DNA of 36,646 bases from an uncultured Pseudomonadota bacterium. GTDB lineage: Bacteria > Pseudomonadota > Gammaproteobacteria > Steroidobacterales > Steroidobacteraceae. The DNA lies in assembly GCA_937920275.1 (NCBI GenBank), contig CALGVD010000088.1, positions 1 through 36,646 on the forward strand, in the 5' to 3' direction. The notes below the pieces were generated by a model, which worked only from the letters and a program-made list of their open reading frames with translations, was not told the origin of the DNA and searched no databases. The first letter of the stretch is position 1. Each line of letters starts with the position of its first letter. Positions 17,576-24,402 of the stretch are shown here, piece by piece. The position numbers and the translations under genes were made by a program.

Positions 17576-18978
17576 CGCGCCGCAACCCGGAGCCTGCCCG
17601 CATGCGCGCCTCCCTGATCGCCGGTGTTTGCACCGCCGTCATCGCCCTCGCCGCCGTCGCCGCGACGGGTGCGCTCGCAGCGACACCGCCGCCCGTCCTC
17701 GACGCCCGCGCCAGCGATCCGCTCGTGATGGGGTGGATGCAGGGCGACCCGCCGCCGCCCGAACGCCAGATCGCCTTCCACGACCGCTCGTACATGCAGT
17801 TCCCGCAGCTGCGCTGGAGCTTCTCGCATTGGCGCGAGCTCATCCCGACGGTCAGCGTCTCGCGCGGCCAAGGGCCCGTGAGCGCGCTGCCGCGTGCGCT
17901 GCGTGACGACCTCGACGCCGTGAGCTTCATGCCGATGGCCACAGCGGCGGGCGAACGGCCACGCATGACCTGGGCGGAGTCGCTGCTCGCCAACTACACC
18001 GACGGCATCGTCGTCCTGCACCGCGGCACCATCGTGTACGAGCGCTACGCGGGCGCGCTCACGGAGACCGGGCAGCACATCGCACACTCCGTCACCAAGT
18101 CGTTCTACGGCACTTTGGGTGCGATGCTGGTGGCCGAGGGTCTTCTGGATGAACGGGCGCGCGTGTCGCGGTATCTCCCCGAACTCAAGGGCTCGGCCTT
18201 CGAGGACGCCACGGTTCGCGAAGTGCTAGACATGACCACCGCGCAGAAGTATTCCGAGGCCTACACCGATCCCAACGCAGAGGTCTGGGACTTCGCGCGC
18301 GCCGGCGGCATCCTGCCGTGGCCGCCCGGCTACCAGGGCCCGAAGTCGCTCTATGAATTCCTGCCCACCGTGCGCAAACAGGGCGAGCACGGCGCAGGCT
18401 TCACCTACCGCTCGACCAACGCCGAGGTGCTGACCTGGCTGATCCGGCGCGTCACCGGACAGAGCGCCGCTGAGGCGCTGCAAGAACGCCTCTTCGGCCC
18501 GCTCGGCGCAGAGCAGGATGCCTACCTCGGCCTCGACCCTGCCGGCAACGGCGTGGGCGCGGGCGGCCTCAACCTCGGTCTGCGGGATCTCGCCCGGTTC
18601 GGCGAGATGCTGCGCCGCGATGGTGAGTGGAACGGACGCCAGATCGTGCCAGCGAGCGTCATCGCTGACATCCGCCGCGGCGGCGATCGCGAGAAGTTCA
18701 AGGCGGGCGGCTACGCGACGTTGCCCGGCTGGAGCTATCGCGCGCAATGGTGGATCTCCCACGACGACCATGGCGCGTACATGGCGCGCGGCGTGCACGG
18801 CCAAGCGCTCTACATCGACCCGAAAGCCGAGATGGTGATCGCCCGCTTCGGCTCCGCCCCCTGGGCGGGCAATGTGTTCCTCGACCCCACCTCCCTGCCC
18901 GCGTTCCGCGCGATGGCGGAGCATCTGCTGCGCGACCTCGACAAGCCCGAATCGGTCCCGGTGCGGGCGGCTCCATGA
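17572..18978 (+). CDS. Exported NylB/class C beta-lactamase-like serine hydrolase
   Basis: A 468-residue serine hydrolase. An N-terminal signal follows a short basic leader (hydrophobic core about residues 13-36, ending ALAATPP), so it should be periplasmic. The SxxK nucleophile motif is SVTK (Ser173, Lys176) and the catalytic Tyr lies in FTYRSTNAEVLTWL (Tyr279), as in 6-aminohexanoate-dimer hydrolase NylB and related esterases; the third motif is RGVHGQALYID. Members cleave amides or esters, and few are true beta-lactamases. The ATG at 17572 overlaps the PTPS stop by four bases; ATG 17602 is a plausible alternative with a shorter signal. It overlaps the following hydroxylase gene by four bases, which suggests a shared lipid or ester substrate, though this is inference. 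Confidence 0.88.
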   Translation: MTRRNPEPARMRASLIAGVCTAVIALAAVAATGALAATPPPVLDARASDPLVMGWMQGDPPPPERQIAFHDRSYMQFPQLRWSFSHWRELIPTVSVSRGQGPVSALPRALRDDLDAVSFMPMATAAGERPRMTWAESLLANYTDGIVVLHRGTIVYERYAGALTETGQHIAHSVTKSFYGTLGAMLVAEGLLDERARVSRYLPELKGSAFEDATVREVLDMTTAQKYSEAYTDPNAEVWDFARAGGILPWPPGYQGPKSLYEFLPTVRKQGEHGAGFTYRSTNAEVLTWLIRRVTGQSAAEALQERLFGPLGAEQDAYLGLDPAGNGVGAGGLNLGLRDLARFGEMLRRDGEWNGRQIVPASVIADIRRGGDREKFKAGGYATLPGWSYRAQWWISHDDHGAYMARGVHGQALYIDPKAEMVIARFGSAPWAGNVFLDPTSLPAFRAMAEHLLRDLDKPESVPVRAAP

Positions 18979-19919
18979 CGGCACCCGCCCACGAGAGGGC
19001 GGTTTCGGTCCGCCATCTGCCGACGGACGCATCGATGCTGACGCGGGTCGTCTTCTGGGCTCTGCAGCCGGCGTTGCTGCTCGGCGTGATCGCGACCTGG
19101 ATCGCGGATCCGGAGAATCCAGCGCTCTTCGGCCTGACCTTCCTCGGCGTCCATCTCCTGCTGGGTGCGCTCGAATACCGCATCCCGGCCCGTCCCCACT
19201 GGCGTCATCCGGCGACCGAGAAGCTGGTCGTCCTCGGCATCGCGGTGGTCAGCTTCATGGTCGGCGGCGCGGCGAGCGGTCTTTATGAGACCCATCTGAC
19301 GGCGCCGCTCGATGCGATCCGCGCGACGCTGCACCTCGACCTCTGGCCCCACCATTGGCCGCTCGTACCGCAGGCGCTGCTGGTGTTCTTCCTGAGCGAG
19401 TTCATCTGGTACTGGATCCATCGGGCGGAGCATCGCTGGACGCCGGTGTGGCGGCTCTCCGGGCACGGCGCCCACCACGCCTTCAAGAGACTCAACGCCA
19501 TCAACGCCGGGGCGAACCACCCGATCGAGCTGTTCCTGATCGTGCTGCCCGCGATTTCCGTCGACCTGCTGTTCGGCGTCGGCGCCGCAGCCTACGGCGC
19601 GGTGCTGCTGACGCTGGTGCAGACCGCGGTCGTGCACAGCAACCTGCGGCTGAACTCAAGCGTCATCGGCTGGCTCTTCACCACCAACGCCTGGCACATC
19701 CGGCACCACTCGGCCGACCTCGCCGAGAGCAACACCAATTATGGTTGCGCCGCCATCATCTGGGACCGGGTCTTCGGAACCTTCGGCGACAGTGCGGTGG
19801 TCGAAGCGGGCGTCGGTCCGCGCGAGCCGACCACGCTCGAGAAACTGCTGATGCCCCTCCGCGAACCGGAAGGCAGCGTCATCGCACCGACGGAGCGGCG
19901 CATCACGCGCGCCCCCTGA
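18975..19919 (+). CDS. Fatty acid hydroxylase superfamily membrane enzyme, AGMO-like candidate
   Basis: A 314-residue membrane di-iron enzyme with about five predicted helices. The His clusters are in place: HRAEH (149-153), HGAHH (164-168) and HIRHH (about 237-241), the HX3H, HX2HH and HX2HH pattern of the sterol desaturase/fatty acid hydroxylase superfamily. The ending NTNYGCAAIIWDRVFGTF resembles the C-terminal part of alkylglycerol monooxygenase, a superfamily member that uses tetrahydrobiopterin. Cotranscription with a PTPS-family gene makes a pterin-dependent hydroxylase worth considering; sterol or carotenoid substrates are alternatives. The start is ATG at 18975, overlapping the hydrolase stop by four bases. 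It ends 12 bp from the convergent antitoxin gene. Confidence 0.85.
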   Translation: MTAPAHERAVSVRHLPTDASMLTRVVFWALQPALLLGVIATWIADPENPALFGLTFLGVHLLLGALEYRIPARPHWRHPATEKLVVLGIAVVSFMVGGAASGLYETHLTAPLDAIRATLHLDLWPHHWPLVPQALLVFFLSEFIWYWIHRAEHRWTPVWRLSGHGAHHAFKRLNAINAGANHPIELFLIVLPAISVDLLFGVGAAAYGAVLLTLVQTAVVHSNLRLNSSVIGWLFTTNAWHIRHHSADLAESNTNYGCAAIIWDRVFGTFGDSAVVEAGVGPREPTTLEKLLMPLREPEGSVIAPTERRITRAP

Positions 19920-19931
19920 GACCGCCGTCGA

Positions 19932-20180
19932 TCAGTCGTCGTGGTCGTGCACCATCGGCGGAACCTTCGGCGCGGCACGCACATAACGAAGCAAGTCCTT
20001 CGGCTTTGCATCGCCCGCACGCTCGCGCAGGAACTCGGCCGTGGTGCGCAGCACACCGACCTTCTCAGCCACCGCAGCGGCGATGAACTGGTTCAGCGAC
20101 ACGCCCTCTTCGCGCGCGAGCTGCGCGGCAGCGGCCTTGATCGAGTTCGGCAGCTTCAACGGATAGGTGCTCTTGCTCAT
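19932..20180 (-). CDS. Antitoxin of a PIN toxin-antitoxin pair
   Basis: An 82-residue protein. Residues 1-45 form a ribbon-helix-helix of HicB-C-terminus/CopG kind (YPLKLPNSIKAAAAQLAREE then GVSLNQFIAAAVAEKVG), a DNA-binding fold; the remainder (AEFLRERA, KDLLRYVRAAPKVPP) should bind the toxin. It lies ten bases downstream of the PIN gene, so toxin comes first, the reverse of the vapBC order but usual for this PIN subfamily. The start is ATG at 20178-20180 with a GAGG-type site about eight bases before it. Its tail (MVHDHDD) is acidic and His-rich. Confidence 0.83.
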   Translation of the reverse strand: MSKSTYPLKLPNSIKAAAAQLAREEGVSLNQFIAAAVAEKVGVLRTTAEFLRERAGDAKPKDLLRYVRAAPKVPPMVHDHDD

Positions 20181-20190
20181 CGCGGGGACC

Positions 20191-20616
20191 TCATCGCTTG
20201 GACAACTCGTTCAACAACAGGGACGGCGTCAGCACCCGGACGGAGAATCTCGGCGCCGCCGGCGAAAAATCCGTCAGATTGTGCGTGACGATGGCGGCGG
20301 CACGACCGTTGACAGCCGCCTCGAGCATCAGTTCGTCCGCCGGGTCCCGCAACTGCGGCCGCCATCGGAAGCTGATCTCGACGGGCTCCGCGGCGGCCGC
20401 CAAGGCAGCGAGGAACCCCGAGACATCGGCCTCGCTCATGCCGGTGGCCAACCGCTGCTCCGCCCGCAGCAGCACCGCCTCGTACTCCAGGAACACGGCG
20501 GTGGTGACCAGAGGCCGCACGCGACGATGGGCGATCGCCGTCAGCAACCGATTGCTTGCGCCGAGCCGACTGCGCAGCCCTGCCACGATGACCGAGGTGT
20601 CGATGACCACACGCAC
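20191..20616 (-). CDS. PIN-domain toxin (TIGR00305/COG1569-like)
   Basis: A 141-residue PIN-domain nuclease. VRVVIDTSVIVAGLRS carries the first Asp, LEYEAVL the Glu, and LRDPADELMLEAAVNG and IVTHNLTDF the C-terminal acidic residues, all in the order of the putative toxin family TIGR00305. The GTG at 20616 is chosen because it gives the family's N-terminus (VRVVIDTS) and lies six bases after a TATGAT -10, which implies a leaderless transcript. The frame is open to a TTG at 20655, but that lies on top of the promoter. All expected catalytic residues are present, unlike in the PIN protein at 7273. The antitoxin follows ten bases downstream. Confidence 0.85.
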   Translation of the reverse strand: MRVVIDTSVIVAGLRSRLGASNRLLTAIAHRRVRPLVTTAVFLEYEAVLLRAEQRLATGMSEADVSGFLAALAAAAEPVEISFRWRPQLRDPADELMLEAAVNGRAAAIVTHNLTDFSPAAPRFSVRVLTPSLLLNELSKR

Positions 20617-20622
20617 GGCGAA

Positions 20623-20651
20623 ATCATATGTGACATCCCATAGAATGTCTA
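20623..20651 (-). promoter_or_regulatory. Promoter and small palindrome of the PIN toxin-antitoxin pair
   Basis: On the minus strand, TAGACA (20646-20651) and TATGAT (20623-20628) are separated by 17 bp. The TATGAT ends six bases before the GTG start, so the transcript would be leaderless. A perfect nine-base palindrome, ATGT-G-ACAT (20628-20636), abuts the -10 and is a likely operator core for the antitoxin. The promoter lies within 40 bp of the end of the cysteine-synthase-like gene, so the pair can be expressed independently of it. Confidence 0.6.
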
Positions 20652-20655
20652 CCAA

Positions 20656-21645
20656 TCATCCGATGTCGATCGCGGACCCTAGCCCCTTGCTGACGAGCCA
20701 CTCGCGGTTGAACAACCGCGATTGATACTTGTGGCCGCTGTCGCAGAGGATCGTGACGACCGTATGACCCGGGCCGAGCTCCTTCGCGACGCGCAGCGCA
20801 CCGGCCACGTTGACGCCGCTCGCGCTGCCGAGGAAGAGACCCTCCTCGCGCAGCAATCGATACACGGTCGCGACGGACTCGGTGTCCGGGATATGCACGG
20901 CGTCGTCGATCGGTGAATCTTTGAGATTGGCGGTGATGCGCCCGATGCCGATGCCTTCGGTGATCGAGCCCGGACCCTCGGCCTTGAGTTCGCCGAACTT
21001 CACCCAGCGGTAGAGCGCGCTGCCCTGCGGGTCCGCGAGCACGATGCGCACTGACCGGCTCTTCTCGCGCAGGTAGCGGGAGACGCCGCCGAGCGTGCCG
21101 CCGGTACCGCTCGAAGCGACGAAGGCGTCGATGCGACCTGCGGTGTCCCTCCAGATCTCCGCGCCCGTCGTGGCGTAGTGGCCGTCGCGGTTCGCGGTGT
21201 TGTCGAACTGGTTCGCCCAGATCGCCTCCGGAAGCTCTTCGGCGAGGCGCCCTGCGACACGCTGGTAGTGGTTGTCGTTCGCGTACGGCACCGCGGGCAC
21301 GCTCTTCACCTCGACGCCGAGCGCTGCCAGCGCCTGGTACTTCTCGGGCGACTGGTTGTCGGGCATGACGATCAACGGTCGATACCCGCGCGCGAGGCAC
21401 AGATGCGCGAGCGCGATGCCCGTGTTGCCAGCGGTGCCCTCGACCACCGTGCCGCCCGGCTGGAGGCGACCGCTGCGTTCCGCGTCCTCGATGATGGCGC
21501 GGGCTGCGCGGTCCTTCACGGACCCGCCCGGGTTCATGAACTCGGCCTTGCCGAGGATCTCGCAGCCCGTCGCACGCGACGGACCGTCGAGACGGATCAG
21601 CGGGGTGTTGCCGATGGCGCCGGCGAAACCGTGGACGATGCTCAT
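20656..21645 (-). CDS. cysK: Cysteine synthase family PLP enzyme
   Basis: A 329-residue fold-type II PLP enzyme. The Schiff-base Lys lies in NPGGSVKDRAA (about residue 44), the substrate loop is EGTAGNTGIAL, and the phosphate-cradle loop is SSGTGGTLGG. These are cysteine synthase/CBS features: O-acetylserine plus sulfide gives cysteine. The substrate loop has Ala where CysK and CysM usually have Ser (TSGNTG), a variant I associate with a subgroup close to fungal cysteine synthases, so the donor or sulfur source may differ. No sulfate-assimilation genes lie nearby. The start is ATG at 21645. The PIN toxin promoter overlaps the end of the gene. Confidence 0.88.
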   Translation of the reverse strand: MSIVHGFAGAIGNTPLIRLDGPSRATGCEILGKAEFMNPGGSVKDRAARAIIEDAERSGRLQPGGTVVEGTAGNTGIALAHLCLARGYRPLIVMPDNQSPEKYQALAALGVEVKSVPAVPYANDNHYQRVAGRLAEELPEAIWANQFDNTANRDGHYATTGAEIWRDTAGRIDAFVASSGTGGTLGGVSRYLREKSRSVRIVLADPQGSALYRWVKFGELKAEGPGSITEGIGIGRITANLKDSPIDDAVHIPDTESVATVYRLLREEGLFLGSASGVNVAGALRVAKELGPGHTVVTILCDSGHKYQSRLFNREWLVSKGLGSAIDIG

Positions 21646-21711
21646 GAGCGGATGGTCGCACAGGGCCGTGCGCTCGGGCAGGGACTCAGCCGTGGTGACA
21701 CCAGCCTCTTG

Positions 21712-22320
21712 CTAGACCACCTCGACTTCGTGGTCGCCGCGGATGAAGAGCACCGCCAGCACCAAAAGGATCAATGGGAACAACACCACGTTGAGCAGGC
21801 CGCCCACGACCGTCAGTTGCAGGACGCAGGCCACGGCCAGCAGTACCGCGAACACCTTCAGCAGTCGGGGGAGCGCAGCCCTCCTCGACAACAGGACGAT
21901 CGACAATACCAAGCCGAGTACGGCGTAGACGAACAGCGCCGCGATCATCACCACCGCGCTCGCCGCGACCAGACGCTCGCGCACCGGTTCGTCGAGCGTG
22001 GAGCCGAGCGAGAGCACGACATCGAACAGCACGGTGGCGTGGAAGACGCCGACGGTGATGGCCATCAAAAGCAGCAGCGTCGCGGGCAGGGCGCCATCGA
22101 TGCGCTCCTGGAAGAGCCTGCGTAACGAGAGATAGATATAGATCTCCATCACGCCGATCACCACGAACAGCAGATCCATCGCGCTCAGTTGCATGACATC
22201 GGCCCGATACGCGTCGGCGAAGGACTCCATGCCCGACGACAGCATGGGGGCCCAATAGGCGGGGAACAGCAACGCCAAAGCGATGGCGATATAGCCCGGT
22301 AAGGCAGGGTGATGCGTCAT
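21712..22320 (-). CDS. Multi-pass membrane protein, partner of an Xre regulator
   Basis: A 202-residue protein with four strongly hydrophobic segments: YIAIALALLFPAYWAPM, MDLLFVVIGVMEIYIYLSL, the VVMIAALFVYAVLGLVL stretch and VVGGLLNVVLFPLILLVLAVLFI. It ends with a short acidic tail. It overlaps by four bases with an upstream Xre-family regulator of 80 residues. That pairing and topology recall the YozG/DUF2975 pairs found in many bacteria, but I cannot confirm the family by eye. Function is unknown; the pair may sense a membrane signal or modulate each other's activity. Confidence 0.75.
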   Translation of the reverse strand: MTHHPALPGYIAIALALLFPAYWAPMLSSGMESFADAYRADVMQLSAMDLLFVVIGVMEIYIYLSLRRLFQERIDGALPATLLLLMAITVGVFHATVLFDVVLSLGSTLDEPVRERLVAASAVVMIAALFVYAVLGLVLSIVLLSRRAALPRLLKVFAVLLAVACVLQLTVVGGLLNVVLFPLILLVLAVLFIRGDHEVEVV

Positions 22321-22559
22321 GTCGGTTCTCCTTGGGTGAGATCGGGATGAGTGCCGTCGGGCACATGTTCAAGCAGGTCGCCGGGCTGGCAATCCAAGGC
22401 CTCGCAGATGGCCTCGAGGGTGCTGAACCGGATCGCCTTGACCTTCCCGGTCTTCAGCAACGACAGGTTGGTCATCGAAACGCCGACGCGCTGTGACAGT
22501 TCGGTCAGCGACATCTTCTTCCGAGCAAGTTGGACGTCGAGCGTGATGCGAATGCTCAT
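22317..22559 (-). CDS. Xre/YozG-like helix-turn-helix regulator
   Basis: An 80-residue regulator consisting almost entirely of one Cro/C1 helix-turn-helix (about residues 5-65): ARKKMSLTELSQRVGVSMTN, then LSLLKTGKVKAIRFSTLEAI and CEALDCQPGDLL. Such YozG-like proteins bind operators as dimers. The start is ATG at 22557-22559, immediately after a 17-bp palindrome that contains the -10 of its own promoter, so autorepression is likely. It overlaps the membrane-protein gene by four bases and is divergent from the HipB-like gene. Confidence 0.88.
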   Translation of the reverse strand: MSIRITLDVQLARKKMSLTELSQRVGVSMTNLSLLKTGKVKAIRFSTLEAICEALDCQPGDLLEHVPDGTHPDLTQGEPT

Positions 22560-22597
22560 ATTATGATAATCGTAATGTATTTTATTTTAATCGTCAA
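22560..22597 (-). promoter_or_regulatory. Promoter with embedded palindromic operator for the Xre gene
   Basis: On the minus strand, TTGACG (22592-22597) and TACGAT (22569-22574) are exactly 17 bp apart. The -10 lies inside a near-perfect 17-bp palindrome at 22560-22576 (ATTATGAT-A-ATCGTAAT, one mismatched pair), which touches the ATG. Transcription would start about three bases before the start codon. A protein bound to the palindrome would block the promoter. The surrounding 100 bp are markedly AT-rich compared with the rest of the window. Confidence 0.65.
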
Positions 22598-22615
22598 TAC
22601 AGAGCGGCTCGCTCG

Positions 22616-22643
22616 TTGAAAAATCCTGTATTACAGATATAAA
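22616..22643 (+). promoter_or_regulatory. Promoter and palindrome upstream of hipBA
   Basis: TTGAAA (22616-22621) and TATAAA (22638-22643) are 16 bp apart on the plus strand. Between them lies a perfect palindrome, CTGTA-T-TACAG (22626-22636), positioned like an operator. HipB-type antitoxins autorepress in this way; the E. coli operator has a different sequence, so the match is by position only. Confidence 0.5.
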
Positions 22644-22660
22644 CGTTATTTTTGATTAAA

Positions 22661-22975
22661 ATGCCGAACATGCCGAGTCGCCCGCCTATGACCTATCCCG
22701 CCGAACAGCGCCGCTTGGTGGCGCTCGGGGAGCGTCTGCGCCTGGCGAGGCTGCGTCGGCGGTTGAGCGTGCTCACCGTGGCCGAGCGCGCTGGGATCTC
22801 GCGCACGACGCTCTACCATGTCGAGCGTGGCGACACGGCGGTCACCTTCGGGACCGTCGTGCGCGTCCTGTCGGTCCTCGGTTTCGGCGAAGACCTCGAC
22901 GCGCTCGCCGCAGATGACCCGGTGGGCCGGCAGCTGCAGGACGCCGCATTGCCGCGGCGCGGCCGGTCCTCATGA
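22661..22975 (+). CDS. hipB: HipB-like antitoxin/regulator
   Basis: An Xre-type protein of about 104 residues. The helix-turn-helix runs through LGERLRLARLRRRLSVLTVA, then ERAGISRTTLYHVERGDTAV, then FGTVVRVLSVLGFGEDL. It precedes and overlaps (four bases) a HipA-family kinase, so it should be the antitoxin and DNA-binding partner. The start is uncertain: ATG codons at 22661, 22670 and 22688 are all in frame and none has a clear ribosome site. 22661 is chosen from the likely transcription start near 22650; conservation of the domain begins only after 22688. Confidence 0.85.
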   Translation: MPNMPSRPPMTYPAEQRRLVALGERLRLARLRRRLSVLTVAERAGISRTTLYHVERGDTAVTFGTVVRVLSVLGFGEDLDALAADDPVGRQLQDAALPRRGRSS

Positions 22976-24270
22976 ACACGGTCGAGGTCTGGATCGATGC
23001 CGACATCGCGCCGCTGACGCGCGTCGGCACGCTCGAGCACGACTGCGGCACCGTACGGTTCGACCACGATCCGCACTGGATCGACGCCCCGTTCGGGTTC
23101 GCGCTCGCGCCGGGACTGCCGCTGCAGCGCGGCTCCTTCTTCCCGCCCAAGAGCATGCCGCTCCTCGGCGCGTTGCTCGATGCGGCGCCGGACCGTTGGG
23201 GGCAGGCCTTGATGGATCGCAGGGAAGTGTTGCTGGCCCGCGCCGAGAGCCGACGGGTGCGCGCGCTGCACCCGTGGGACTATCTGCTCGGCGTCCATGA
23301 CGCGACGCGCATGGGCGCCCTGCGGTTCCGTGACCCGACGACCGGCGCGTTCATCGCCGACGGACACCCACCCGCACCGCCCTTCGCGCGCCTGCGCGAG
23401 ATCGAAGCCCTCGCGATCGCGCTGTCACGGGATGCCGAGGTGGACGCCGACGACGCCTCAGCGTGGCTCACGATGTTGATCGCGCCGGGCTCGTCGCTCG
23501 GCGGCGCCCGGCCCAAAGGATGCGTGACGGACACCGACGGTACGCAGTGGCTCGCCAAGTTCCCGGCTGCCGATGATCGGCACGACGTCGGTGCGTGGGA
23601 GTGGACCTCGAATCGCCTCGCCGAGGCCTGCGGCATCACCGTCCCCGTCTCCCGGCTCTGCAGGTTCAGCCGACACCACACCTTCTGCGCGTCGCGTTTC
23701 GATCGCACCGCCGGCCGTCGACGCCATGTGGCCTCGGCGATGACGCTTCTGGAGCGATCGGACGGCGCCGGCGGAAGCTATCCGGAGCTCGCCGAACTCG
23801 TGAGCAACCTCGGGACGACGGGCACGGTCGGTCGGGATCTCGAGCAGCTCTTCCGCCGGACGCTGTTCAATGTGATGACGGGCAACCGGGACGATCACCT
23901 GCGCAACCACGCGTTCATCCGTGAAGTCGACGGCTGGCGTCCGGCGCCGGCTTTCGATCTGACGCCGGCGCCCGACAAGCCATCCCATGTGCTGGCGCTC
24001 GACGAAGCCGACACCACACCGCGGGTCGAGACCGTGCTCGAGACGCACGACTACTACCGCCTGGGCGCCGAGCAAGCCTTGGGCATCGCGCGCGGGATCG
24101 CGACCGTCGTCGCCACCTGGCCGACGGTCGCAAAGAAAGCCGGCATCAGCGGTACCGGACAGGCCTCGATGTCGCCGGCGTTCGACGCGCACACGGCATG
24201 GTGGAGCGACGGCAGCGGCATCTGGGTACCGAAATCCCGCCGGAAAAGCAGGCTGCGCCGACCCGGCTGA
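22972..24270 (+). CDS. hipA: HipA-family serine/threonine kinase toxin
   Basis: A 432-residue protein, close to the 440 of E. coli HipA. It has the N-terminal subdomain with FFPPKSMPLLGALLDAAPDR, a Gly-rich loop SSLGGARPKG (174-183) and an ATP-contacting Lys196 (WLAKF). The catalytic NVMTGNRDDHLRNHAF has Asp307/308 and Asn312, followed by a DLTPAP metal-binding stretch (about 329-334). Known HipA proteins phosphorylate aminoacyl-tRNA synthetases such as GltX and arrest growth; the target here is unknown. All kinase motifs look intact. The start ATG overlaps the hipB stop by four bases. Confidence 0.92.
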   Translation: MNTVEVWIDADIAPLTRVGTLEHDCGTVRFDHDPHWIDAPFGFALAPGLPLQRGSFFPPKSMPLLGALLDAAPDRWGQALMDRREVLLARAESRRVRALHPWDYLLGVHDATRMGALRFRDPTTGAFIADGHPPAPPFARLREIEALAIALSRDAEVDADDASAWLTMLIAPGSSLGGARPKGCVTDTDGTQWLAKFPAADDRHDVGAWEWTSNRLAEACGITVPVSRLCRFSRHHTFCASRFDRTAGRRRHVASAMTLLERSDGAGGSYPELAELVSNLGTTGTVGRDLEQLFRRTLFNVMTGNRDDHLRNHAFIREVDGWRPAPAFDLTPAPDKPSHVLALDEADTTPRVETVLETHDYYRLGAEQALGIARGIATVVATWPTVAKKAGISGTGQASMSPAFDAHTAWWSDGSGIWVPKSRRKSRLRRPG

Positions 24271-24359
24271 GGCGGTCCGTGGACATCCGACCGAGCGCGC
24301 GGAGAGACGGCCCGGCCATCCACAAATCTTTGCCGTTCTTCACGCTCGGACGATGGAAT

Positions 24360-24374
24360 CCGTTGCAGCAACGG
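24360..24374. other. Short perfect inverted repeat
   Basis: CCGTTG-cag-CAACGG lies 29 bp before the start of the lipoprotein hydrolase gene. It could be a small hairpin in the leader or a regulator site. It has no T-run after it, so it is not an intrinsic terminator for hipA. The rest of the 24271-24402 gap shows nothing recognisable. Confidence 0.35.
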
Positions 24375-24402
24375 CATAAGGTGCCGCGTGAGGGTCTATC
24401 CG

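Noticed and set aside
17572-18978. True beta-lactamase
   Set aside because: SxxK and Tyr are present, but the YRST context and overall layout fit NylB-like esterases and amidases; no resistance genes are nearby.
20617-20655. TTG start upstream for the PIN toxin
   Set aside because: It lies on top of a good -35/-10 pair, and the family N-terminus begins at GTG 20616.
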